NCBI GenBank assembly: GCA_013399875.1
Contig: VXAZ01006879.1
Span: forward strand, 67,163 to 131,162
Length of the DNA stretch: 64,000 bases
From: Gymnorhina tibicen
Taxonomy: Eukaryota; Chordata; Aves; Passeriformes; Artamidae
Reading direction: 5' to 3'
Position 1 is the first letter of the stretch, and each line of letters starts with the position of its first letter. This document shows, piece after piece, positions 42,862 to 53,529 of this stretch. A program made the translations under genes and the position numbers. The notes under the pieces were generated by a model. It saw only the letters and a list, made by a program, of their open reading frames with translations, had not been told where the DNA came from and did not search any database.

Positions 42862-43282
42862 ACCCTTCTGGAAGGGGCTGGAGCCCCAGGAGCGGCTGAG
42901 GGAGCTGGGAAAGGGGCTCAGCCTGGAGAAAAGGAGGCTCAGGGGGGCCCTTGTGGCTCTGCACAAGTCCCTGACAGGAGGGGGCAGCCGGGGGGGTCGG
43001 GCTCTGCTCCCAGGGAACAGGGACAGGAGGAGAGGGAACGGCCTCAGGCTGGGCCGGGGGAGGCTCAGGCTGGACACCAGCAGGAATTTCCCCATGGAAA
43101 GGGTGCTCAGGCCTTGGCAGGGGCTGCCCAGGGAGGTTTGGAGTGCCCATCCCTGGAGGTGTCCCAGGAAGGGCTGGAGGTGGCACTCAGGGCTCTGGGC
43201 TGGGGACAAGGCGGGGATGGGGCACAGCTGGGACTCTCTGGGCTGGGAGGGCTTTTCCAACCCCAGTTGGATCCTGGGATTT
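42862..43282 (+). mobile_element. CR1 LINE 3' part, forward
   Basis: The decayed end of ORF2 is visible (GGAGCGGCTGAGGGAGCTGG, CAGCCTGGAGAAAAGGAGGC, CTGCTCCCAGGGAACAGGGAC), followed by the 3' region AGGCTGGACACCAGCAGG, GGTTTGGAGTGCCCATCCC and GGGCTTTTCCAACCCCAG. 5'-truncated at about 42862. Close relative of the copies at 37.7 and 10.6 kb. Confidence 0.93.
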
Positions 43283-43589
43283 TCTCTCCCCGTGACATCA
43301 CACATCCAACACACCCCTTTCCCCTCCTTTTGCCCATCAGCCTTTGTCCCCAGCCTCCCACCTTCGTCCCCAGCTCTGCCACCCAGCACTGACCATCCCA
43401 ACATCCTCCTCTGCACCCAGGATTTTCCCAACAAGCCCCGTATAAAACCACCCCAAACAAACCACGGCAGGGATCAAACCGTGAATCTTTGATTCACCGT
43501 GATCACCGTGAATCTTTGACTTCTCCCTGCTCTTCCAGCCTGGAATATCCCAGGCGAGGTACGATTTCCAGCGCGGAGCAGGGAGGTGC
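43283..43589. other. single-copy spacer
   Basis: TGAATCTTTGA and CACCGTGA are duplicated at 43483-43519 (CGTGAATCTTTGATTCACCGTGATCACCGTGAATCTTTGA), an imperfect palindrome-like duplication. No gene recognised. Confidence 0.4.
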
Positions 43590-43900
43590 AGTGTAAACAA
43601 CGTAATGAGTTTAGTGCCAGTGAGAATAGCCCCAGCTATCCCATCTCTCTTCCCAAAATGAGCGAATCCTTCTGATCCAATTTACTGCCATCATTAGCAG
43701 GGCTTCCGGCGCTGCCGCCGAGCCTCCCCCCACCTCTGCTTCCCATTTGAAGCTCCCAGGCTTAAAATGTTATTGTTTTAATCTTTACTTTGCGGGAACA
43801 GTTTGGAATGGGGAACGAGCTTTGTCCGGGGGCACGCCTTGAAATGCTCATTTTCACCCAAAGGGCTGCAGACGCTGGGGCAGAACAAGGACAAATTAAC
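43590..43900. promoter_or_regulatory. AT-rich island, candidate conserved non-coding element
   Basis: GTAAACAACGTAATGAGTTTAG, GATCCAATTTACTGCCATC, GCTTAAAATGTTATTGTTTTAATC and ACTTTGCGGGAAC. SOX-like ATTGTT and forkhead-like GTAAACA words are present. Repeat-free. Confidence 0.4.
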
Positions 43901-44535
43901 TTTCAGCCCCAGCAGCCGTTCCAGGGACATCTCCACCTTCTGGGGGCTCGGGGTTTTGTTACAAGGCTCCTTCCCGTACTTCCTGAGGGCAGCCGAGCTG
44001 CTCCCGCCGTTCTGGGCAGTGCTGAGGTGACCCGGTGACCTTTAGCCGGGAGGTTCGGAGCGGCAGAAAGACTGAGCGAAGAAAAAAAGAAGAAAAAAAA
44101 AAAAAAATCAAAAACTTTAGCGGTTGGAATTTTCCACCCAGAAATACAAAATTTCTGCCTGGAATTTGGTGTTTTTGCATTTTTGAACGAGTTTAAAAAC
44201 TGCGGGGCGCCCAGCTTGGAGGGACTGGAGAAGAAAGCGGAGTCAGGATGGCTTGGAGTCCACCCTTCAGTCTGTTTTCTGTGGAGGCACAGGATCGGAA
44301 TATTCCTGATGGAATATCTAATGAATACCCAGAGGAATCCCGTTTGCACTCCAGCTGTTGGCCTGCACGGTGCCACTCTTCCAAAACTGCTGGAAAAACT
44401 GCTCCTGGAGCTGCTGGAGAATCGCGGAAGGATGGAGTTTAAGAGCCCTCAGGAGCTCTCCAGTTCTGCTTTCTGCTCCAAGCAGGGCCAGATTCAAGCT
44501 CAGCTCAGGGTGCTCAGGGCATTGCTGTCGGACTT
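43901..44535. other. single-copy sequence, no gene supported
   Basis: A-rich run at 44081-44107 (GAAAAAAAGAAG then 15 A). GGAATATTCCTGATGGAATATC is at 44297. Open frames on both strands lack recognised domains. Confidence 0.35.
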
Positions 44536-45066
44536 TGGAGGATGAAGGTCTTGAAGGATGAAGGATGAAGATATTGAGGGATGAAGGACGAAGATCTTGA
44601 AGGTCGGAGGATGAAAGTCTTGAAGGATGGAGGATAAAAATCTTGAAGGATGATGAAGATCTTGAAGGATGAAGGATGGAGACATCAAAGGATGAAGGGT
44701 GAAGATACTGAAGGTGAAGGATGAAGATCTTGAAGGATGAAGTTCTCAAAGAATGAAGGATGAAGATCTTGAAGGATGAAGATCTCTAGGGAGGAAGGAT
44801 GAAGACATCAAAGCATGAAGGGTGAAAATATTGAAGGTGAAGGACGAAGATCTCAAAGGATGAAGGATGAAACTCTTGAAGGATGAAGATATTGAAGGAG
44901 GAAGGGTGAGGATCTCTAGGGATGAAGGATGAAGATCTCACAGGATGAAGATCTCAAAGGATGAAGGATGAAACTCTTGAAGGATGAAGATATTGAAGGA
45001 GGAAGGGTGAGGATCTCTAGGGATGAAGGATGAAGATCTCACAGGATGAAGATCTCAAAGGATGAA
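44536..45066. repeat. A/G-rich minisatellite with a perfect 101-bp duplication
   Basis: Basic words are gatgaagatcttgaag and gatgaaggatgaag with ATATTG, CTCAAAG and CTCTAGG variants. TCTCAAAGGA occurs at 44851, 44952 and 45053, and the 101 bp between successive copies appear identical, so the array's last 200 bp is a recent tandem duplication. The encoded antisense HPSSF-type repeats are artefacts. Confidence 0.95.
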
Positions 45067-46299
45067 GATGCCTCCACTTCTTTGGGCCGTTGGCCTGGTG
45101 CTTGGCCTGCCCCATGGGGAAGAGCCTTCTCCTCGTGTTTTGTGGTGTTCCCGTTGTGTTTGTGCCTGCTGCCTCCTGAACTTCGGTGTGAACTTCCAGA
45201 GGAGCCTTTCTCCACCTTCTCCATGACCCCACAAGGTTTCCATGGTTCTCCAGGGTTGCATTTTCCTTCTGCTGTTGCAACAAGATCTGTTCAGCTACTG
45301 CTTTAGCAGCAGAAGTAATTCAAGAGGAGCTTTCCAGAGAAATCATCTTCCATCTTCAATTGCCATGCTGGAGGGATCCCAAAACGTGACACCAAATAGA
45401 CGGGAGGACTTCCAGAAACACAAAGGTTTCCTGGTTGCCTTAACGGAGAGATTCGATTCTCCGCTGTTGGGATTTCCCACCTCGGGAGCTGCCCTGGAGG
45501 TCCCTGCCTGGCTGCTGTGTGTGGGGCTGGTGCTCCTCACCATCCTCTTCCTCCCTCGGGCACAACACCGTGCCCAGGTTGGCACTCCCACTTAATTCGG
45601 GAACAGCTGACTCCCATGGAGCCGGTTCTTTTCCAGGTCTCGTTTGTCTGCCCCTCCCGCCCTGCTTTGGAGCCTCCACCTCCTCCTGGATCGTGATTAA
45701 AACCCTGGGAGCAATTTCCAGGTCCCCAGCTTCGGATCCCTGCTCCGGCAGGACCTGTGCACACACATCCATCATTCCACCCATCATTCCACCCATCCTT
45801 CCGTCTGTTCCAACGCTGCTTCCCGTTCCCTGCACAGCTCTTTGTCCAGGCAGAAGCTGGGGGATGTCCTGGCAGGTGAAAGTGCTGACGGTGTGTGAGC
45901 CATCATTCCAAAGGTGCTGTTGGGATGGAGGGAATTCCCTGTCCCTCAGGGCTGGCAGGACCGCCCGCAGCAGTTTCCAGGCCAAATCATCAGATCCAAG
46001 CCAGGTTCTCCTGAGGAGAGCCAAGAGTATTTATCCATGACCCGGAGGGGAGCGCACAGTCCGGAGAAATTAGAATTAAAGAGGACACAAAGCCCAGCGG
46101 GGAGATAAACGTGGCCGGGGCAGCATGAATCGCTCAGAGGCTGAATTTGTTCCAGGAGCCTGAATTTTGGGTCAATGCGACGAAGATCCACACTTCCAGG
46201 AACAAAGACACCCACACGCTGCTGGACGTGGATCAGGAAAGCGTGGGGAAGCAGGTGGGACCTTCTGAACTGGGAGTTCCTAAAGAAAAGAACTTCCCA
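45067..46299. other. single-copy sequence, no gene supported
   Basis: Short frames after the minisatellite look superficially protein-like: one at 45069 begins MPPLLWAVGLVLGLP and one (45242-45595) ends in a hydrophobic stretch, AWLLCVGLVLLTILFLP. They lie in three different frames without credible splice sites, so I do not annotate a gene. A CCATCATTCCAC triplication is at 45768-45801. Confidence 0.35.
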
Positions 46300-46725
46300 C
46301 TCCTGTGGGGCCGCGTGTGGCTTTGATGAGAGCACCGGGCGTGCTCAGCGTCCAGTTCCAGGGTCACGCTTAATGAAAACATGGAAAGAATCCAGGGAAG
46401 AGGGATAAAAGTCAATGAAATTTAAAGAAGACACCAAGCCAAACACCCGCGTTTCTAATGAAAGGCTTGATGCAAAACACTTTGAATCCTTGCTTGGCAC
46501 AAGGCTGGGAGTCCCCAGCAGAAGAGAATTTGTTTGAGACTCGAGAGCTCTTTAATCTGGCGATCAAAGGTGTAACAAGACGTGGTGGCTGGAAGCTGAA
46601 ATTAGACAAATTCCACCTGAAAAGGAGACACATTCCAGCAGGGAAGAGAATTAGTCATAAACAACCCGTGGAGGACGTGGGTGATCCTTCCTCGCTTGCA
46701 GTTTTCCCTTGAAGTTGGATGCGTT
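46300..46725 (+). mobile_element. ancient CR1/L3-like LINE relic
   Basis: Ordered matches to the old CR1 type: GAAAGAATCCAGGGAAGAGGG, GAGAATTTGTTTGAGACTCG, GAGCTCTTTAATCTGGCGATC, AAAGGTGTAACAAGACGTGG, GGCTGGAAGCTGAAATTAGAC and AAATTCCACCTGAAAAGGAGAC. It is the same family as the relic at 5.9 kb but covers the region further 3'. No long frame survives. Confidence 0.75.
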
Positions 46726-47949
46726 TTGGAAAGAGCTGCCCTGACCAGCTGGGAATTGTAGGGTGGACATGGGAATGAGCTGGGAAAAGTCTCTGGCCTT
46801 GGGAATAAGAGAGGACGGAGCTCCTTTGGCATCGCTGATCCCTGACCTCCTGCACGGGGACATCGGATCATGCCAAATTCCAGGGCTTCAAGAGCCACCT
46901 GAGCACGGCTGGTCGCAGCTGAGTTACCTTGAGGTGCTCACAGGTCCCTCCACTGCATGGAACGGCTCTGGAATTCTCCAGCTCCGGGAATGCCTGTGTG
47001 ACCCAGGCAGATCTCCCGCTTCTACCTGTTCGGCTTTTTTTCTGGGAATTCACTTTCCCTCTTTGCCGCTCTGGCGCCTCTGGCCCAAACCCGCTTATCC
47101 CAAAGAAGTTACTCCAGTTCCCCAGGGAAATTCCCCTTCTCCAGGGACAGCAGGGATGTGCTGAGTCCTGCACACCCTGTGGGATCTTCGGGATGAGAGC
47201 AGGACAGGGCTGAGCCGTGGCCCCACGCGGGTCCCTCGTGCTGGGGCTGGTTCGGGATGCTGGCCGGAGCTGGGGCACTCCCAGGCCGCGGAAGGGACAA
47301 AGCCACCCCCGCGGTGGCACAGAGGGGACTCGGTGACACAGAGCTGCAGGCTCTGCTGACCTCCCTGGCTCCAGTGTTGGTTTTATCTGGATTTGCATAA
47401 TCCAGCACAGCAAACAGCGGTGGGATGGGACTGAACGAGGGGCAGGAAGAGGGAAACACAAACAGATTTAACTCAAATAATCAGCAGCTCTCGGAGCAGC
47501 CAGGAGCTGCCACCTGCACTCCTGAAGGGCACGGCCCGGAGCTGGGGGGAGCTGGGAGGTGAAAAGGGGGGGAAAGTGCGGGAGAAAAGCAGAATCGCTT
47601 CCTTAGGGATGAGATATCCCAGCTCTTCCCAGCTGGGAAGGGTTGTCCGCCCCGGGAACGTCCCCTGGGCTGCTCAGGTGCGGGATGAGGCTGAGCCCAG
47701 CCCGGGGGAGCTGCAGGGAGGGTGGGATGTGGAGAGGGGATGGAGGTGGGAACGGGCAGGGCAGCCCGGGCGGGTTCCTCCCCAGCACCTCCTCATCTCT
47801 CCCCTCTCCTCCCGCTTCCCCAGCTCCAGAAGGAACAGTGGGAACCGTGATGGGAACGGAAACTCCTCTCCGAGGTGAAGGCTGAGCACATCTGCGGGCA
47901 GGGAGCAGGGCGGAGGGAGGGTCGGGACTCGGCACACGTCGCTGGAATC
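46726..47949. other. single-copy sequence, no gene supported
   Basis: Some of 46726-46790 (GGAAAGAGCTGCCCTGACC) may still be part of the ancient LINE. The rest is GC-rich with no recognised feature. Confidence 0.35.
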
Positions 47950-48600
47950 CCAGGTCGCGTTTCGTTAAAGAGATTCTGAGAGCAAATTTGCTTTAATTCA
48001 GCGGCTTTGAACAAACCCAAACAAAACCGCATTTCATCGCGGGTTTCACAACAATTCCGCCCCAAATCCCTTTTCCCAGGCTTTGTGGCAGGAAGGGACC
48101 TGAATACAAGCCTTGCTTTGGCCAGCGGGGTGTGTTTGCTTTCGTCCTGGCTGGGCGAGCAAACCGGGAATAAAGGGTGGCTGCACTAAGCTCTCCCCAC
48201 CAGCGAAGCCGGGAGCAGGGATTCAATCCCTGGGATGTGCTCCTTCCCGGGGAACAGGAGCCAGGCTGCCGCCGAGGTGCCTAACGAGGTGCATGTTTTA
48301 TAGGGGAGAAGGTTTTAATGGGGTTGAGTGGATCTGAGAGTCTCCGCCGCGCCATAAATTCCCGAGACAAGCTTTTGGTGTCACATTGCTCCTTGTGATA
48401 ATGAAGGGGATTTGAATGGATGTAATGGAGTCGGGAGCTAAGCTATGGCAGCAATTTATCCCGGGAATCTGCGGCGGCGCGGGGGAAAATGAAGGCTTTC
48501 TTAGATATAGATACAGATGGATTGGAAATGGACTCGCCGCTCGCACAGGAGGCTCCTTTATCACCGATAATATCAGGGCAAATCCTGCCTGGATCTTGGC
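47950..48600. promoter_or_regulatory. AT-rich islands, candidate conserved non-coding elements
   Basis: Two blocks. 47950-48070 contains GTTAAAGAGATTCTGAGAGC and TTTGCTTTAATTCAGCGGC. 48280-48600 contains GCATGTTTTATAGGGGAG, CGCCATAAATTCCCGAGAC, CACATTGCTCCTTGTGATAATG, TTAGATATAGATACAGATGG and TCACCGATAATATCAGGGC, with GATA cores in both orientations. Repeat-free. Confidence 0.4.
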
Positions 48601-48956
48601 ACAGCCTCTGATCGCAGGAACGGAGCTGGGAGTGGGGCTGCTCCCAGCCAGGAGCTCGTTCCCAGCTCAGCCCCTGGCACAGGCAGCGGGGCGCCAGCTG
48701 CTCTAGGTGTGAACATTGTCGGGAATGGCATTTCGGGAGCAGAAGTTCCAGATCCGCTCCCATCTCCCTCCACAGCAAGTGCAGCTCTTGGCTTTGCAGC
48801 TCCCCGCTCCCAGCTGGGGCCGGGTGCAGGAGGGGAGGAGAGGGAAAACTCCAGGAGAGTGAGGGAAAGGCTCAGCCCTCAGCATCTCATCCTGAACAGT
48901 GACAGAACAAAGGGGGGATGGTTTGAAACTAAAAGAGGAGAGATTTAGGAAATTCT
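48601..48956. other. single-copy spacer
   Basis: GC-rich. The last 60 bp (ACTAAAAGAGGAGAGATTTAGG) could be an inverted-orientation CR1 scrap, since it matches the forward CR1 sequence AAACTGAAAGAGGGTAGATTTAG; too short to call. Confidence 0.3.
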
Positions 48957-49441
48957 TTCACCCCCTGCCATGGGCAGGGACACCTCCCACTGTCCCAGGC
49001 CGCTCCAAGCCCCAGTGTCCAGCCTGGCCTTGGGCACTGCCAGGGATCCAGGGGCAGCCACAGCTGCTCTGGGCACCCTGTGCCAGGGCCTGCCCACCCT
49101 CACAGGGAACAATTCCTTCCCAATATCCCATCTGAATCTCTCCTCTTTTACTTTAAAACCATTGTCCCCTGTCCTAGCACCGTCCGTCCACGTAAAAAGT
49201 CACGGGGAAGAATTTTTTTCCTAATATCCAGTCTAAACACACGCCCTGGCAGTGGGAAGCCATTCCCTGTGTCCTGTCCCTCCATCCCATGGAAATCGTC
49301 TCTCTCCATCTTTCCTGCAGCTCCCTCAGGCCCTGCAAGGCCACAGTGAGGTCACCCCAGAGCTTCTCCTCTCCAGGCTGAACAATCCCAGCTCTCCCAG
49401 CCTTTCCTCCCAGCAGAGCTGCCCCATCCCTCTGCTCATAT
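48957..49441 (-). mobile_element. CR1 LINE 3' part with internal duplication or chimeric structure
   Basis: Reverse-complement young CR1, but one family segment appears twice in succession: CAATTCCTTCCCAATATCCC at about 49109 and AGAATTTTTTTCCTAATATCC at about 49208, each followed by its own version of the block that ends in CATTGTCCCCTGTCC or CATTCCCTGTGTCC. The two versions differ in subfamily features. It then continues normally through GAAATCGTCTCTCTCCATC to GCTGCCCCATCCCTCTGCTC. Confidence 0.92.
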
Positions 49442-50715
49442 GGAAGGATTTTATGGCCAAATCCAGCCCTGGAGGTGCTGCTGTGCCCTGGGCTGAGCAC
49501 GGACCCCACAGACGAGAACCCCGCACCCTGCAGGGACCCACCGGTGCTGTCACAGAGGGAAAATCCCCCTGGATTTCTGGAGGAAGCTTTCCCCGGCACA
49601 AATCCTTATTTCTCCTGCACTCACCCCCCTTGCAGGTGGAGCAGAATTGACCGTCCTGGCGGTTTGGGGAGGTGTAAAAGGCTTCCCTGCGGTCCCTGGG
49701 CTGTGCTCGGGGCGGGAGGGGGGAGCTCCGGGTGCTGCTCCGTCACTGCCTGTGGGGTTTCTCAGGTGTCAGCTCTGAGGGATGTAAATGCTGCAGACAT
49801 CAGGTTACTCAGAATTTGGCTGATTCCCTTTTGATCTCATATTTGTGTCTTTTCCAGGGCTCGGGATGTGTTTATGCACCCCACACCCCCCCCTTCGTTT
49901 CTTTCTTCCCTTCTCCTTCTGACTCTAAACATCCCTTTTAGCTTCTAAAGATAGGGCAATGCTGCGCTAAGGAAACGGTAATTCTGCGATTTGACCTAAA
50001 AATGGGCATGTTTGGAGGCAGGCGCTTCTTGGAAGGCGGCTTGGGAATTAGACACAACTTCCAAAAGTCCAAATGCGGCCTTAGTGCTGGGCAGAGGGGC
50101 TGGTGGCCCAGGAACACCGGCCCTGGGGCTGGGCTGGGGGTGGGACGGGCTCGTGGTGGCTCTGATGGCTTTGAGGAGCGCCATGGCAACAGCGGGAGCT
50201 GGATAATTAACACCGCATGCGGAATTACAGCGCAGGCAGAGCTCGAAACGCACCGAGTGCCCCTGTGTGGGAGCCTGCTCTCCCGGCTGGGTGGGACTGC
50301 GGTATTTCGGGATCACGGAGCCGTGGGAAAGGGCAGGGCACCTACACCCGTGCTCCAGCTGACCCTATTTCTGGCACAAGGTTTGGCTTGGGGACACAAA
50401 CCCACGGGAGGGAGCAGGGCACTGCTGGGAGCAGGCGGGGCTGAGCTCCCAGCTGAGCTTCCCGGCAGGAAAAGTGGGATGGCAAAGCAAGAAGCTCTCT
50501 GGGATGCGTCCTGCCGGTGAGGGGAGCGAGCCTGGCAGGACATTTTGGTGCCTTGCTCTGATGGGAGGTTTCTGGGAAGCGGGAAACTGGTGTGGGGCAG
50601 GATGGGAACATGGGAAAAGCCCCTCCAAGGAGCGTTCAGGGGTCTCTGGGGGAGTTTGACTCCGTTCTGGAAGAGCAAATCCACGAGCAGGGGCAGGGTC
50701 ACCACCCCTGCACTG
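49442..50715. other. single-copy sequence, no gene supported
   Basis: A C-run (ACCCCACACCCCCCCCTTCG) lies at about 49880. The segment 49920-50070 is AT-richer (CATCCCTTTTAGCTTCTAAAG). No exon recognised. Confidence 0.35.
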
Positions 50716-50926
50716 CTCCTCTTTTCCAGGCTGAACAATCCCCGCTCTCCCAGCCTTTCCTCCCAGCAGAGCTGCTCCATCCCTCTGCTCATCCTGGTGC
50801 CTCCTCTGGCCTGGCTCCAGCAGCTCCAGGTCCCTCCTGTGCCGGGCCCCGGGGCTGGGGCAGCTCTGCAGGTGGGGTCTCACCTGAGGGGGCACAGGGG
50901 CAGGATCCCCCCTCCCCTGCTGCCCC
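50716..50926 (-). mobile_element. CR1 LINE internal fragment lacking its 3' end
   Basis: Starts at TTTTCCAGGCTGAACAATCCC and runs through CAGCAGAGCTGCTCCATCCC, CCTGGCTCCAGCAGCTCCAGG and GTGGGGTCTCACCTGAGGGG to CCCCTGCTGCCC. It equals the interior of the 9.0-kb copy (from about 9283) but lacks the 300 bp nearest the 3' end. CR1 copies normally keep the 3' end, so this one lost it later by deletion or arrived by duplication. Confidence 0.9.
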
Positions 50927-51199
50927 CGGGCGGTTCTGGGTCGGGGCAGGCCCAGCTCCCACCCCCAAATCCTTCTCCCAGGGCTGCTCCAGCTGCTTAT
51001 CCCAGCCTGGGCTGATCCCGACCCTGCTGCTCCCTTGCCCATCCTGCCCCCGGATCCTCCCTCCAGCTGAAGGCTCCCCGGAGCGAGCAGCGCTTCCAAC
51101 CCCTTCCCAAACCGCAGCAGGGATGAGGGAAGGGTTGGATCCCCTCCCCGGGGTTTTTAAGCGAAGCCAGAACACACGGTCCCCGGGGCGAGGTGTGAA
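50927..51199. other. GC-rich spacer
   Basis: No feature recognised. Confidence 0.35.
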
Positions 51200-51645
51200 C
51201 AAACAGCTCCGCCGTTCATTAGCGCCGGGAAGGGGCTGCTCGGCGTCGGGAAGGAGCCCGGGAGGGCTGCGGGGAGCTGTTAACGGGAATTACCGCGCCC
51301 TGCTGGATCGGGAGCGGCGTCGGGGCTGTAATTGCGGCGGCGGTAACGAGGAGCTGGGGAGCGCGGCTGATAAGCAGGTAGATAATAAACTAATGAGAGG
51401 AGGGCCGGAGAGGAGCGGCAGAGGAGCGGCTGAGGAAGCTGCAGGTATCGCACAGGGAGGAAGAGCGGGCCGGGAAAGAGCCGAGGAGAGCTCGGGAAAG
51501 ATGTATGGCACGAACGGAGCACTTAATGCTGATAATAATTGGAGCTGGAGGGTGTGCTCGGTGTATGAATAAAGTAATTAACCAATTAAAAATGCACAGG
51601 AGACGCATGATGGAAAACGATAACCAACAGGAAAATGATGGATGC
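51200..51645. promoter_or_regulatory. mixed CpG/AT island, candidate conserved non-coding element
   Basis: Retained CpGs (CGGCGTCGGGAAGGAGCCCGG, GGCTGTAATTGCGGCGGCGG) are followed by GCAGGTAGATAATAAACTAATG, CACTTAATGCTGATAATAATTGG and GTAATTAACCAATTAAAAATGC (51574-51595). The inverted TTAA/TAATTA pairs are homeodomain-type. Repeat-free. Confidence 0.45.
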
Positions 51646-52534
51646 CCCGCGCGGGGAGCCGGAACGCTCCCGGAGTTGTCGGGGAGGAGCGTGAGCATTC
51701 CCGACCCCGGCACGCGGAGACCCACTGGGTGCTCTTGGATCGGTGCCACCCCTGCCACCCGCTGAGCTGCCCCGGTGACAAATCGCCCGGAATTAATCCA
51801 AACCCCCCCTCTCCCCATTTGCGAGGAGCAGGCTCTGGGAAACGTGGGATCCATGCGGGCTGGCTCGGGAATGCCCGAGCATGTGGCAGAGCCCTGCGGG
51901 GCGGCTGCTTTCCGGGGACAGGGGGTGCCTGGAGGAGGAGCAGCCAGCGCCGGGTGGCACAAGGAGAAGCCCCCAGATGAGCCGGGAGGGTGAAACTGGC
52001 GGCTCACGATTGGATTTTCCTCTGTTGGAGCCTTTTTTTCCCAGACCACCGACAGCATCGGCCCCAAAAATGAAGATTTCACTGCCTGCCAGTGCCTTGT
52101 TTTGAATTCTGCAGCAACCGTCTGCATGCCTCGGGTTTGTATTTCTGGTTTTACGGTCATCATTTCCTTTCTTTTCCAGATCCAGCCCACTGGGAATGGG
52201 CCTGGAGTCAGCCAGGGCTCACCTTGCAGGACCCTCCGTCTGCGGAAAAACTGGGAAAGTCTTAGGAAAGAAGGCAAGTCCTGGCGGGAAGGGTTTGAAA
52301 GAGTGGATGCCAGGCCGGAGGACCACGTTTCCCTGTCCCTGTATCCCTGCTACAGCTCTCCCGTCTATAGCCAGGAATTCCTGAGCCCTGGATATTCCAC
52401 TGCTGATTTCGGAGGTGTTCCTCATCCCCTGGATCCGGCTGAGGCCTGGAATTGCTGAAGGCCGAGCGGTTGTGCCACAGCTGGAGTCACTGGGAGCCTT
52501 GCCCTGAACACTCGAGCTCTCCGTAGAAAAATCT
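51646..52534. other. single-copy sequence, no gene supported
   Basis: A TTTCCTTTCTTTTCCAG splice-acceptor-like tract at about 52163-52179 precedes an 88-codon open stretch that stops at 52456. There is no recognisable domain and no donor nearby, so I do not call an exon. Confidence 0.35.
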
Positions 52535-52640
52535 GCCCTCAAAAAAAAAAGGGGAAAAATAAAAAGGAAAGAAAAAGGGGAAAAAGGAAAAAAAGAGGGG
52601 GAAAAAAAGAGGGGAAAAAAAGGAATAAAAAGAATGAAAA
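52535..52640. repeat. A/G-rich low-complexity tract
   Basis: About 105 bp of A- and G-runs (GGGGAAAAA, AAAAAGGAAAGAAAAAGGGG) with only a few T. A long homopurine tract that could form triplex DNA. Confidence 0.9.
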
Positions 52641-52886
52641 CTCACAAATGATCCCTGCAGGGATAGCTGGGAATGCAGGGGTGAGCGAGGGCCGCCAGCT
52701 GACGGACGCTTGGCCGATCCGGGGCCACCATCCCTCCCTCTGGAGCTGCCAGGATTTTGTTTTTGGTGGAAAAAGGGAGGTTTGAGCAGAGGACGGAGGG
52801 GCTGTGGCTTCTCCAGCAGCTCAGGGAACTCCTTCCCAGTCTGGGTGAAGAGAAACCTGAGCTGCAGCGATGCCACTTTGCCATTC
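52641..52886. other. single-copy spacer
   Basis: No feature recognised. Confidence 0.35.
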
Positions 52887-53098
52887 CTCAGCACCTCCCT
52901 GGGATCCGGGCAGTGATTCCCAGTCCTGCACGGGGTGTGCTCCTTCCCTGGGATCCGGGCAGTGATTCCCATTCCCCCACACGGGAGCTGCTCCTTCCCT
53001 GGGATCCGGGCAGCGATTCCCATTCCCCCCCACGGGATGTGCTCCTTCCCTGGGATGCGGGCAGCGATTCCCATTCCCCCCCACGGGATGTGCTCCGC
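52887..53098. repeat. 51-bp tandem repeat (first interval 59 bp), four copies
   Basis: CCCTGGGAT(C/G)CGGGCAG(T/C)GATT starts at 52887, 52946, 52997 and 53048. Units end in CACGGGATGTGCTCCTT or similar. 51 is a multiple of three, so frames on both strands repeat (MGITARIPGKE-type on the minus strand). No gene context. Confidence 0.94.
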
Positions 53099-53529
53099 AG
53101 GGAGGAGTGGAAGCTCCTGCCGCGAGGACGGGGCGCGGGAGGCTGTGGTGTCCCCCCTGCTGTGCTGCGCTGCGGTGACGGTGACTCCCGGCCCCCTTTG
53201 AACGCGAGCCTCGGGGATTTGGGACCCACAGCAGCTCCAGGGCTCAGCCAGGAGCCCAAATCCCGCTCCCTCGTCTCCCATCTCCCAGAATATCTGAGAT
53301 GTCTTGGTAAATTCCATGGATGAGCACTAAGCTGCTGTGGTACATCCACGTATCCTTGCTTTTCTAGGCCTAATCCAGGTGCGGTCCCCGTTTCCCGCTG
53401 GGTCGGAGCCCCTGGAGCTGCTGGAGCCGAGCTGTGTCCCAGGAGGGCAGCGCCCGGCGTGCGAGGAGAGCAAACCTTCCCTCCAAGCTGCCTGCGGAGC
53501 GGGGAGCAGCCCGGCTGCCACTGCCAGGG
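53099..53529. other. GC-rich spacer
   Basis: No feature recognised. Confidence 0.35.

Noticed and set aside
50592..51572. 326-codon plus-strand open frame
   Set aside because: It begins in unique DNA, reads through an internal CR1 fragment and ends in an AT-rich island; no domain seen.
52163..52458. Possible terminal exon: pyrimidine tract plus CAG acceptor, then 88 open codons and a stop
   Set aside because: A single acceptor-like tract is common by chance, the peptide is not recognisable, and no partner exon was found.
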